Source: Lumbricus rubellus (lineage: Eukaryota > Annelida > Clitellata > Crassiclitellata > Lumbricidae). From it: a stretch of 64,000 nucleotides of DNA. The stretch lies in the NCBI GenBank assembly GCA_945859605.1, contig OX243824.1, positions 21,016,285-21,080,284 of the forward strand, given 5' to 3'. The notes below the pieces were generated by a model. That model had not been told where the DNA came from. It saw nothing but the letters and a program-made list of their open reading frames with translations, and did not search any database. This document shows, piece by piece, positions 47,901 to 61,802 of the stretch. The first letter of the stretch is position 1; each line of letters begins with the position of its first letter. Made by a program: the position numbers and the translations under genes.

Positions 47901-50900
47901 TGTTACTGCTGCTTCTGCTGCTCAGAATGTCATCAAAAGTGCTGGTTAACCTGATGCTGTTTTGTTGGCCATAATGTCACGACAGGAGTCGAGTTTCATG
48001 GTGAGGTAACTACCACTGCCATGTGCACATCCTCCTTTCCTCCTCCTCCTCCTTTTCTTCCTCCTCCCTCTCATACTCTTCCTTCCTCCTCCTTTCCTCC
48101 TTCTCCTTCTCCTCCTGCTCTGCTCCTCCTCCTGCTCCTCCTCGTACTCCTTTTCCTCCCTTCCTTCTCCCCACCTCCTCCTCCCTCCTCCTTCTCCTAC
48201 TCCTCCTCCCCTTCCCTCCCTTCTCCTTCTCCTCCTCCCCATCCCTCCCTTCTCCTTCTCCTCCTCCCCATCCTTCTACTCCTCTTCTTCCACCTAGTCC
48301 TCCACCTCCTCCTTCTCGTCCTTCTCTTTCTCGTCGTCGTCCTCCTCCTCCTCCTCCTCCTCCTCCTCCTCCTCCTCCTCCTACTCTTTTTCATCCTTCT
48401 CCTCCAACCCAGTAGTCCTACATCCCAGTATGTGTCATTACCATCAACCTCATCATCCATCTGGAGATGATGGTGAATTTTCTGTTCATTCCCTGCCATG
48501 AATGTAAGAAGAGGAGGAGGAGGACACCTCTCTCTCCACCACATTATACATTGTCTCCACCACATTACATTGTCTTCACCACATTAAATTGTCTCCACCA
48601 CATTATACATTGTCTCCACCACATTACATTGTCTTCACCACATTAAATTGTCTCCACCACATTACATTGTCTCGAGTGTCTCCTTCCGGTTTCTTTTCAC
48701 CAACATCTGTTGCCATGACAACCGCCACTTGCAGAGTCCGATGACGATGACGATGCTGAGGACATTATGCTTCTTATAATATCTGCGATCACACGAGGGA
48801 TGGATTTAAGAAAAGGAGCTAAATCACAATCAGTCGACGCTTTTAGGGTGGCGCTGTTTCGCCCCCAAAGGGTGTCGTCTTACGTCGCAGTGAAAAGCCT
48901 CAGATTTATTATTCATGTTTTATACGATGTGTATATATATATTATATATATATGTGTGTGTGTGTGTGTTATATATATATATTATATATCTATATATATA
49001 AAAATGAAACTTTCCAATAGTTCGTCGCATTTTCACGCTGAAAGTGATGGGCCGATTGTTTTGAAAATTTTACAACACCTTCCATTCCCATACAACCGTG
49101 TGTTAAGATGTTTTCACCCGAAAAAACGCAACCGTTTCCACAAAAAGTGAACTTTGCAATCCGTTCGTCCGCCATTTGCAAACTAAACACGTCCCACACG
49201 GCTGCAGAGATTTCATAAACGCCGTCTCCAAACACAGCAAACGAAACATCAAGGAGGTGGCGTGCTATGACGTCATAAGCGAGTCGCGATTAATTTTCCA
49301 AAGAGGCCGCTTTTAGGCCTTTTCACAAAGCGGCCTTTGGGCTTGGAATGGACGCTGCGACGGAGGAAAGGAGCGGAGGGAGCGGGACAAAGACGGTGAG
49401 GAGGGAGCGGAGGGGGAGGGGAGGTGGAGGTCAAGGGGAGGGGGAAGGGGAGGGGGACGGAGGGGAAGGGAGAGGGGAAGGGGAGTGGAAGGGAGAGGGA
49501 GGAGGGGGAGAGGGAAAGGGAAGGGAGGGGGAGAGGGAGAGGGAGGGGGAGAGGGATGGGGAGGGGGAGGGGAAGGGGAGGGGGAGGGGAGGGGGAGGGA
49601 AAGGGGGAGGGGAGGGGGAGGGAAAGGGGGAGGGGAGGGGAGGGGAGGGGGAGAAGGAGGGGAGGGGGAGAAGGAGGGGAGGGGGAGGGGGAGGGGGAAG
49701 GGGAGGGGGAGGGGGAGGGGGAGGGGGAGGGGGAGGGGGGGGGGGAGGGGGAGGGGGGGGGGGGGGGGGAGGGGGAGGGGGGGGGGGGGGGGGAGGGGGA
49801 GAGGGAGGGGAGGAGGAGGGGGAGGGGAGGGGGAAGGGGAGCCTCTTTTCAGCCACAGCAACGCGTGGCCGGGTTCAGCTAGTATTATATATATATTATA
49901 TATATGTTATAAGAGATAAGCACAATATATATATATATAATATATTATATATACATATATGTACATGTATATTATATATATATATATATATTATAAATAT
50001 ATTATATATATATTGTGTTTATTTTTTATCTAATTTAATCTAATTTCATTGCTCATTACAGTGAGTGGTTTGTGCAATTTTCCATCCCATAACGGGTCGT
50101 CTTATGGTCGTTGCTTTCTTGAAGATAGACGAGAATAGGTAACCTAGCCATTTCAATAAGTAATTAACCTATCCAGGGGGCCCACCTAGTGGGGTTGCAA
50201 GGCCCCTTCTGAGTCCCCTGTGCAACCAAATGGAAGCTATTAGCATAATTACTTAAGCACTGCTGTATTTTATTTTGTTAACTTTTGTTTCTTTGATGCT
50301 TCATTTGGTCTGATTTGTTGCTCTGGTTGCTGAAGAAATTAATTGAATTGAAAAAAATAAAATAATTATCATAGCCATTTGAATAAGTAATTAACCTAGC
50401 CATTTCAATAAGTAATTAACCAAGCCATTTCAATAAGTAATTAACGTAGCCATTTCAGTAAGTATTTAACGTAGCCATTTCAATAAGTAATTAACCTAGC
50501 CATTTCAATCAGTAATGATGTACTGCATCTGACTCGGCAAATGAAACAGTAGGCAATTAGATGAGTTAGTAAGTAAAGATGTTATTATTTACGTAGGTAA
50601 TTGTGGTATTGTGATATTGTGATATTGTGATGTTTTTGTTCCTTTTTATTGTTACTGCATTAATGCCAATTGCATCACACGTGATATAAGGATGGTAAGA
50701 TGTCTGGACACAAAACTGTCTTAGGGTGATGATTTAAGTCATAATACACAGAACTCCACCACTGGTTGCACTCTGTCAGTGCCAGTCCCAAGCCTGGATA
50801 AAGGAGGAGGGCGTCGTTAATGGTATTTGTTACCACACAGTGACGTTAAACTGCATAATTCACAATAATTAATCAGATGGCTATAGCATGCCAGACATGT

Positions 50901-51298
50901 CCGTCAACCCAGATGTTGGGGGTGGGTTCAAATCCCCCAACGGGGCAGAACGATGTCCATTTGTGCCCCAGAAACTAATTAAATGGCTGCACGCTGTCAT
51001 CGTACAGTGCCTCACAGGAAAATCTGGAGGCAAGATTGCAAAAAACTACCCTCAATACTTCATTGTACTGAAGCTAAGTAAATGAGGGGGTCATAGCATG
51101 CCTCCCAATGCATCCATATAGCTTAAGGGACTGAGCGTCTTCCTCCTTAGACTGGAGAATCACAAGATTTCTTTCTCATCTTTCTTTGCAATACAAAATG
51201 CGTACTGAGTGCATGCAAAGACGGTTATTAGTTTATCCTGAAAAGGCGCTATATATATATTATATATATATATATAATATTATATATATATATATAGT

Positions 51299-51342
<44 letters not shown>

Positions 51343-54300
51343 GTTGCGCTGACATTTACATGTTGCAGAAAAGGAGGAAAGGCTGAAAGCCGCTATTTTC
51401 TTGATTGCATTTTCCCTGAAGAGTGCATGTTCTTCTGTGTTGCCCTGGATTTCTATATGGATGGATTACTTCCTGGACTTGTCAGTGATTTTCGTGGTGC
51501 ATATGTTTCACTTAGCAGTGACCAGCTGTTTTGATACGTTGTGCATGAGATGATGATGCTGTATAGAAATTACTAATGACCTATTTTTTTATTTTTTGGG
51601 GTCGCTGCCACATGGTTTATTCCACTACTGTTGATCTTGCTACTGTCTTTTCTTGATATAACTTGCTGTTGTCTTTTATTGATATAACTTGCTATTGTCT
51701 TTTTTTGATATAACTTGCTATTGTCTTTTATTGATATAACTTGCTATTGTCTTTTATTGCTACGGTTCGTCTGTTGGAATTAATTAACAAAAATATTCTT
51801 GTTAAATTGTTAATATTATTCTTATCATATTATTACCATTATTGTTATGTATTTATTTTTGCACAAAGTATGAATAATCTCTTATTATAATTATTATTAT
51901 TTATTTGTTATTTTGACAATAGAAATCCCAAATTTAGAAAACATAATTTTGATGAAAATAATATGCACTGAACAATGGTGTTAGACAGCTGTGAAGGAAA
52001 GACAATTAACTCCGATCCACAGCAAGGACAATAACAGTGTTACTGTTTTGAATCTAAGGGAAGAACTAAAGTCTGACCTGATTAAGAGCACTGTTGGCAG
52101 AAGACAAAGAACTGTTCGAGATCTTATGAATGTTTTACGGGTACACAGTCCAAGGCGTTTGTCAAGTAAAGCATATATTTGGTTTCTCTGCCAAATGAGG
52201 TTGATGCAGAGGCGGATCCAGGGGGGCAATCCGGCCGTGGCTTCCCATTTAAAACTGCCATTGTACGTGGCGCCCCCCCCCATTCGGTTTGAAACTAGCA
52301 ATATTATATTAAAAATCTAGACAAAACAAGGCACTACCAGATCTGAAACTTAACGGCTTCACTTTGATCGAATGCTTTTGCGTCTAATAGTTCTGTCTAG
52401 ATACTTTATTTTTGTTGATGGTCAATATAATTATATCCAGAGTTTATGATTACAAAATTTTTAGGGATGCCACTCATAGCTTTTCCCATCTAGATGTAGG
52501 TTTTTCCGTCTTTTCTACATAAAAATTGATTTTTTAGGTGAAATTGCACAAAGACGTGAAAAAGTCGATTTTTTTGGGACCAAAAATTGTAGTGATTTTG
52601 TAGCGAAAGACTAAAAATCGACAGAAATTTAAAGCTGGAAAAATCAGAGAAATTCTCTATCTAGCCTTTTCTAGCCTTTTTTCCGGTCGGATCTGACCTT
52701 TTTTCAAATTCGAGTGGCATCCCTGATTACAATTGCCATTCTGATGCATGACATTGCATCATACGTTACGCCTGAGGCTGCCATTCAGTTGCAGCAGCTT
52801 GTGGGGAAGAGGGTGCCGGATATCCTTAGATGGCATCGCTCTTTGATATCAGTCGGCGTCTTTGGGATGCTAAGTGCTGCTTTTTGGCGATTTTTCCCAA
52901 AGGCATTTGCTGGATCCATTTCTCGACTTCTCAAGACTTTAGTTGACAGGGAGCTCTCCAGTCTACGCTGGGCTAAACCTTCCCTGATATCAGAAGTGAT
53001 GAATGTGACTTTTTGGGGATTGTCACATGCACGCACACGCACGCACATGCACGTCTGCAATCAATCAATCAATCAATCAATCACTCAATCATAATTTATA
53101 TAGCGCCTTTTCAAGGTACCTACTCAGAGGCGCTCTCGGCCATGATCAATCGAAAAATTACAGTCTTCAACAGTTTGTGAAATTGAGAACAGTTTGGGAG
53201 GTGTCGCATAGTCAAGGGAAGTCTATTCCAGGTTGTTGGACCAACCACAGAGAACGAACGCCTAGAGCTGCAATCTTCATACGTCATCTGCAGGTTGTCA
53301 ATGTTGTTGTTGTTGTTTTTTCTTTGCAGTTTGTTGCCGCGCCGGACAAACTGTTGTTTCTCGTCGAGATTTTCTCTCTCGTCGATTATTTTACGATTCC
53401 GCCGTCGTTCCTCGCCATATATCTCAATCGCAATTGGCTCGGTAAGTCGTTCTGCTGCTGCGGGTTTGTCAGTGTCATTGCCGTTTGATGATTGGGATCT
53501 GTGCTCTCATACACTACACAGACATACGTGCATGCATACATGCACACATGCGCACATACACTCAGATACACAACACACACCCCTACATGCACAGTTGCAC
53601 ACACACATGCACACACTCGCACACACTCACACGCACATGGACACACACACACACACTAACGTGGGAGGGAGGAAGGGAGTGAATGGGGCGAAATGAGGAT
53701 GGGGAAATGGGGCATTGGCCGGGAACGGGGCGAATCCTAAAATTCCCGGGCAATGCCGGGTACCCCAGCTAGTCATGAATAAGCTAGTGTTCTGTCTTGG
53801 ATGATTACGTATCTGCCCACACCTCAGAATAGGTTCGGACATATCTGCAGAATGGAAGAGGACAGAAAGACGAATAGAATGATGTTTTGAATAATGAAGG
53901 TACCAACAGAAGACAAAGGCCGCATAGAGAGTGGATGGATGACATCGAGGAGTATTGTTTTGTATTGTATTAAAACATTTACAAAGCGCCTCTACTAGGG
54001 TGAGCCGTTCAGAGGCGCTCCCAGTGCGCAAGGCCACGAGAGAAGAACTAAGGAAATAATTCAGAGAGGAGAACAAAATCAATTTTAGAAGAGTAGTGGG
54101 GAGTAGACCTACAGAAGCTGGGACATGCGACTCAGAGCAGACTTGAATGCAGAGACATTGGGAAGAAAGCATTGGACACGTATACCTACAGGCATTGAGC
54201 CACCACAGTTGCTGACGATGATGATGTGAGGTTAGGTTATGGTATACAAAGTCTCATATTGTATATCTATATATATAAAAATGAAACGTTCCAATAGTTA

Positions 54301-57300
54301 GTAATTCAATCACGCCCAAAGTTACGTACCGATTGTTGTGAAAATTTACCAAAACCTTCCATTCCAATAGCACCGTGTCTTAAGATTTTTTTCCCCGAAA
54401 AAACCCAATATTTTCCACAAAAAGTGAACTTTGTAATACGTTCGACCGCCATTTGCAAATTCAACAAAACTGTCAGATTTCAGAAAGTCCCCAAACACAG
54501 CAGACGAAACATCAATGAGGTCGCGTGGTGTGACGTCATAAGCGAGTCGCAAAAAAGGCCTTTTATCATTATTGGGCTCTATCATTGGGAGGGAGAGGGA
54601 AGGTCTTTTATGCCACAGCAAAGCGTGGCTAGGGACAGCTAGTCAATAATAATAATATTCTTCTTTAATGATTCAATCTGACAAACAGCAGAATGATTAC
54701 AGGTACAGGTTATACGAAATACGGCCCACTATAGCACGACACGCAGGTCGGCTTTACAGCAGTGGGTTCGGTAGCTTAATACTTTTTTGTTTACCCCACG
54801 TATTGTATAGTGATAGTTTAATTGTTTAGAAACATTACACCCACCTGTTTCGCAACACTTTCAGAATTGCATGAAAAAATAAATAAAACACCCAGCCAAC
54901 GACAATGCTTTCGGTTCTAGATGTGTTAAAACAGAAGCTATGCTAAATGATAATGTCTGTTTCAATGGTACAGGATCTGGCATTCAAATGGAACATGGAT
55001 AGTCGCAGCACCAAAGCAGCTGATGCTGTATTTGATATTGTTTGTATGTGCACTTTTTATAGCGCCCTTCAAGCTCTTTTTACTCAGAGGCGCTCCCGAA
55101 TGCAGAGCGGACACTGCATCGGAGTTTCACGCGGAAGCGCTGAGCAATTGTGAATGAAGGACTTGCCCAAGGTCCTTACGCGGGATATGGATTCAAACCT
55201 CGAACCTTCCGGCTCCAAGGCAACGACACCACCACTACACCACCGCGCCCCACAACTGATTGTTGAGCGCTTTTAGCTTGCCTTGTACAACCTGCTTGAA
55301 TTCGTATCATGACTCTAGGAGAAATTTACTCAGTACTGGATTCAAGCTGAATTTAGTGTGTACTGCAGTATCACTCCCTGCTTTTCTTTCAAGTCAGGTA
55401 TCCTTGCTGCTGGGTGTCCTGCAAGGTGTCTAAGAGTTGTGTCCTAGATTTGTGCTGCCAACAATGCAGAAGCTCAGAATCAAGTTTAATGCAGAGCCAC
55501 TTAAACTGACTAAACCTCTTCCTGTGTGCACAGCTGGTCCCTGGAGATCAATAGACTGTTTTTATGGCTTTTTGACGACAGTGAATTACTCATGGAGTAT
55601 TGGAGGTAGTTCTCATTCACCGGAAACTAAGTTTCGGTTTGATTTTTTCCCATCCACTCTCGATGCAGCCTTCCTTTTTAGTTGGTGTCCTCCATTATTC
55701 CAAACCAAACTTCTAAGTTTTGAGAATGAGAATGAATAATATAAGATGCTTCATGCTTCTGCGTACAGCAATGAACTTGCGTGATCAAAGCAACACTACA
55801 GAGAGTGCTTCTGCTCACAGTGTCAAAGCTGTGACAATTTTGTGACGTCCAATATTCAGCCTGTAACAGTGATAACTTTTTTTGATGATGCAGGTAAAAC
55901 GATACGCCACGTGAACTAGAATTTATGCAGGACAATGATCTCACACAAATATCAATGAATCTAAGTTCTGTGCTTTAAGACAGTGTGACCATGCAATCCA
56001 GTGTTCCATTTTAATAATGCAGGATTTTAATAATGCAAGATTTTATTAATAGCCAAGAAAAGGAATTTCTTATGAACAGTTGCAGCTGTTCATAAGTAAC
56101 TCAGAATAAATAAAAAATGAATATAAGTTAATAAAGTAGTTTATTTAACATTTTTGTGGTCATAGGCATAAACATACACTGCTGAAAAGTGTTATTTGTA
56201 AAAAGTAGTAGTTGAGTCAAAGGCAACATGTATTTATTCGATGGGAGTTGGACTGGGAGCGCTCCTGAGTAGTTACCTTGAAGGGGTGCTATATCAAATT
56301 GCCTGTAAATAAATAAATAAATTTATTTCTCCATTTCTGCAGCGCCCCTTCTAGCTGACTAATCAGAGGTGCTTCCGCACTGGAGTTTCGCGCCGAAGCA
56401 CTTGAGCAATTACGAGCGAAGGACTTGCCCTAAGGTTCCTACGTAGAGACTTTGGGATGGATTCGAACCAGTGGCATGCTACTTCCTTATTCATCCCACT
56501 TATAAAACCTCTTTCACCTCCTTTTACTTTTTACTTATTTCTTCTTGTGGCCAATGGCCATTCTTCACAGATGTTAATCGAAGTTGATGATGTGCAATAT
56601 GTCATCTTTTACAAAGACCCGTTTTATTGCATTGCCAATGAGATGGAACAGCAGCAGTCTGACCTTTGCGCCGGGCAGAATTATTTGCTTTTGAAAGTCG
56701 CACGAAAGATTTATTAGATGCGGCGGTCATCATTGTGAGGGTAATTTTAATCGCAATTAACTACCCAATAAATCTTTCCTTCGTGGAATCAAGAAGCATT
56801 AATGTGAATTCTGCCAGATCCGCTACTGGTATAAGCATGCTGCATGTGGGGCGTGGTGGTGTAGTGGTGGGTTCGGTGCCTTGCAGCCGGAGGGTTCCAG
56901 GTTCGAATCCACCTCAAGGCGCGGCGTAGGGACCTTGAGCAAGTCATCCTTCACTCGCAATTGCTCAGTCGCTTCGGCGTGAAATCCGATGCAGTGTCCA
57001 TGCTGTAGTCGGGAGCGCCTCTGAGTAGGTAGAGATTGAAGGGGCGCTATACAAATGGAGAAAAAATAAAAAAATAAAAAGTAGATGCCAATGCTGAAAT
57101 GGTATACTTGGCTTCTAGTCTTTTCCAGGGATCGGTAGTTATTACCAGCTACAGGGGGTGTGAACGGTTGTGTAGTGTTTAGCGTGCTGGAGTGCCAATT
57201 GAGATGTCAGCATTGTCAGGGTTTCAAATCCCTGCCAAGGCAGAAATATGGTTTGAGATTTCTGTGTGGCACGTCCATCACATAGCCAATGCTCAGAAAT

Positions 57301-60300
57301 TTTCTCTTGGTTCTCCAATGCTGTGTATTGGCTTATGGGAACCTCATGGATCGAGTATATTCGCATATTACGAACATTAAGAATTGTAAATTTTCACGAG
57401 TATTGATGATGGTGCTCTGCCCGAAGGCAGGTTCATTGGCTTTACGCCCCTGGGGATGAGATGAGTGAGATGGTTTCTCGTTGCCTTCCCCCCACAGACA
57501 ATGATGGGTAAGCAACTTGCCAAAGGTTGTTCCGCAGTAGCTTGCGCCTCTGCGTCCCACACGCACTAGCCTGAGATATCGAAATCTCTGAATGTATTAT
57601 TGATTATTAAAACTGCCAACGAATATTGAACTCATGTTTTCATTCAAGAAATTCTTAATTCTTATTTTTTTTAAATTTATAAAAGCGTTAAACGTTTTGC
57701 TGAATGAATTGTACAAGATTGAGTTATCAATAACAATACTAGGTTTAAAGCAGAAACTATGCTTAATGATCATGTCTGTTGCAATGGTACCGAATCTGGT
57801 GTCCAAATGGAACATGGATGGTCGCAGCACTGGCAGCGCCTCTGAATAGTTACCTTGAGGAGGAGCTATATAAATTCAATAGATGATGATAGATATCTGC
57901 TGCTTGTTCTTGTACAAACCAGTTCATTTTCTGCCTGGTCGTCCCATGTGGCATGAATCACTGTTTGTCTGGTGATTACGAACGGTTTTGTCTGATATAG
58001 TAAATGCACGTTGGTTTCTGCCAGTCATTATTACCAGATGATAATCTAAGAACGGAAATCTAATATGGCCGCCGCCGCTGGACTAACCTAATTTACTGGT
58101 CTCTGTGCCGTCAATGTCTAATGCATCAGACATCCGTCATTCGTGTACTAAGGCCTAGCTGGGAAGCAGAGGAAAGGAAGTCTCAGGGTACCAGTCAATC
58201 AGAAATGGAAAGACATTCTGTTGGAAGAGGGGGTTATGCATATGGCACACATACCCCTCTTTCCCACCCCCCGGTCCATTAGATCGATAATTGTATTAAA
58301 GCCAGGCTTCGATCTTTTGAGTTTGGACTCCACTGTTAGAACTCTGACAGTGCCAGTCCTAAGTCTGGATAAAGGAGGGGATGACACTTTCAGGACTGTG
58401 TGTACTTATCTGGAACCTTGTTGCGAAATGAAGGGGCGCTATAACAAGTGCACATACAAACAAACAAACACATGTACACGCACATACGTTAATGTTTAAT
58501 TGTGTGGAAGGGGTTAATAGTCAGCTGATCTGGTGTGTGGTTGATTGATTGATTGTTAGGTTTACGATTCACGCGAGCACTTCGCCTTATGACGATTCCA
58601 GATGTCCTGCAGTATCTGAACATTCTGAAGACATCGAACAACATTCGCCTTTGTCAACTCGTCTCCACTCTCATCAGCGTCTGGTTCACAGGCGCAGGGG
58701 TCGTTCATTTGGTGGGTTTGTTTGGTTCAGAATTGATTGAGCTAATAATAATAATAATAATAATAATTACGACGATTTGTATGGCGCAGTAACACAGCCA
58801 TGCCGTTACAAGGGCGCCTTACAGAAAACCAGCTACACCGGATAAGCCCTAGCGAACAAGTGTGATTTTAGCCTGGCTTTAAAAGAGTCCACTGAGCCTG
58901 CTGATCGGATAGCGAGAGAAAGACTGTTCCAGCAACGAGGACCAGCGACCGAGAAGGCACGATCGCCGAAGCACGATCTCATTCTCCGCACACGCAAATC
59001 AGACCTCTCGGATGATCTGAGCCGAAGCCCAGCCGCGGAGGAATGAGTCTCTATGCAGCAATCGCGCAGGTACTCGGGCGCAGCTCCGTGAAGCGATTTG
59101 AACACGAGCAAACAGAGCTTGAATTCGATGCGAGATGGAACAGGCAGCCAGTGGAGGACATCACGGAGGAGCGGCGTGACGTGGTCGTACTTCCTCCTGT
59201 TGCAGACTAGCCTCGCCGCGGCATTAAGCACTGACTGGAGTCCGTCCAAGAGGCACGCAGGCGCGCCGGCAAGCAAGCTGTTGCAGCGATCCACCTTGGA
59301 AGTGACGAAAGCGGCGACGGCCGCCCTCGCGGCCTCAAAGGGCAAGGACTTGATGCAGCTCCTGATGAGACGGAGCTGCCGGAAGCAACAACCTACTGTC
59401 CAGGCGATATGGCGCCTCATGGACAGATCTGACTCCAGCAGGACGCCGAGATCGCGCACGGAAGTCGAAGGCCGTATCAGGGCCCCACAGACACTCAGCG
59501 CGCCGGTGAGCTAGGATTGTCTGGATCGGGTGCTCTTTTGTGAAGGGTTGATGCTGTTAGTTATGTACGTAAGTATGTGTGTAATATTGTGTATGTATGT
59601 ATGTATGTATGTATGTATGTATGTATGTATGTATGTATGTATGTATGTATGTATGTATGTATGTATGTATGTATGTATGTATGTATGTATGTATGTATGT
59701 TTGTTTGTGTGTGTGTGTGTGTATATATGTGCGTATGTTATGGTTATGGTATGTATTTGTGTATGCATGTATGTTTGTTTGTATGTGCGCTTGTTATAGC
59801 GCCCCTTTAAGCTCTCGCTATTCAGAGGCGCTCCCGAATGCAGAGTGGACACTGCTTCAGAGTTTCACGCCGAAGCGCTGAGCAGTTGTGAGTGAAAGAC
59901 TTGCCCAAGATCCTTACGCAGTGAACCTCGAACCTTCTGGCTCCAAGGCAACGACGCCACCACTACACCATCACGCCCCTTAAAAACTCAGATGTTTGCA
60001 AAGGTGTATGCAGTGAGTCCGTAGCTATGAGCGAGGGCTTTTCCTAACCACTCACTCATTAATTAATTAATTCTTTCATTCATTCATTCGTTTTCATTCA
60101 TAATCATCATCTTCATAATCATCATCTTCATCATCATCATCATCATCATCACCGTCATCATTACTCAGTATTAGTTTTTGTTATTGTAATTACCGGCTGA
60201 GATTTATATAGGTCCTTTTCACGAGAATCTCATCCGAGACACTCGATGATAATGATGATGTTGACGACATCTTTAAGCAACGAGAGATGGAGACAATGGA

Positions 60301-61765
60301 CGTCTTTTCTTTCTTTTCTTCCTCTTACATTATATCCATAATAACTCCGGACATGATGGGTTTTATATAATAATATCTTCTTCTTGTCTTGTTGTGCTGC
60401 ACATTATTTGTCCACAGACACTCAGGTTCCACTTGATGATCGGCTGCATTAGTTATTTATGTGTGTGTATATATATATTTATGTATGTGTATATATATAT
60501 ACATGTACACATGAATCTAGCTGTTTATAGAGTTATTTATGTGTATATATATTTATATATTTATGTATATGTTATATATAATATATATGAAAAGGACCTA
60601 TAAAAAAATATATAATTATATGTGTGTATGTATGTATGTATGTATGTATGTATGTATGTATGTATGTATGTATGTATGTATGTATGTATGTATGTATGAA
60701 TCTGGCTGTTTATAGAGTGCTTTTCATGAACATCACGGAGGTGCCATATAAAGGTCTTTTCCTGTGGGAAGCTTTTCTAGCATGAAAGGTTTTATTATTG
60801 TTATGCTCGCACGACCATTTTTTTGGCAGCATCTTTAAAGTTTTCTTGAGACGGAAATTTGTCAAGATGTAGGCGATAATTGCAAATTTATATAGCACCA
60901 CTTCGAGAGAGACTATTCAGAGGTGCTCAGGATGGGATACAATAAGGTTGTCAGCCTCATTCATACTTTGAATTATCATAATGTAAATTTTTGGTGTGTG
61001 ACTGTGTGTTGTTGAGAAGTAGCTTTAATAATGATAATGATGATGAAAATGTGTGACGAAATTGAAATATTAAATGACTTCAACACTCGTCTTTTCTGAG
61101 TTGTCTTATTCTTCTTTTAACCCAACACCGACCTCTAGGGTCTACAAGCACATCATTTACAAAACAAGTATTTACTATTAACTATATAACCTATTGTCCA
61201 TAGGCCTATTCATATACACACAGTTCCATGTCCAGAGTTATTTTCCTGTTCATAAAACATAGACCGCTACCTTCGTCTATTTCACATAAATGATATAACT
61301 TCAGTAACTTCAACTAATAACCTATCACATTATCCCAATCTACCATTACACTCTTCACTTCTTTAATCAAATTCACATAATGACACACCTTTCATAACTG
61401 CAATCAATACTACGTTATTCCTATATAACGTTACGCTCGTCAATTCACCTTAATAAGTCTAATTCACATAAATGACACCCATTATCTAACTACAACTAAT
61501 ATCACTTTATTTCAATATTCCATTTAATTACTTTCATTAAATACAAATAGCATATTCTTTACTTACTTCTCCCTAGCATTAGCACACTCGACTGACTCCT
61601 TCTGACCAACTGAACATTCGTCCCGAAAACGCCCCCTTGTAGGCCAAACTCATCTGTTCCCGCCAGTCACGCCCGGCTGACTCTCACCTGGCTGGAATAC
61701 GCTCCAGTCAACAGGTCGATTGTTGTAGCGCTATATTCATTTTCGCTACAAGATGATGATGGTGG

Positions 61766-61802
<37 letters not shown>

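Noticed and set aside
49313..50043. Frames of up to 231 codons rich in Gly/Glu or Pro/Leu.
   Set aside because: They arise from the Helitron purine tract; all frames on both strands are open for the same reason.
53627..54172. A 181-codon minus-strand frame.
   Set aside because: It runs through CA repeats, a Helitron end, a tail repeat and LINE remains, so it is a chance frame.
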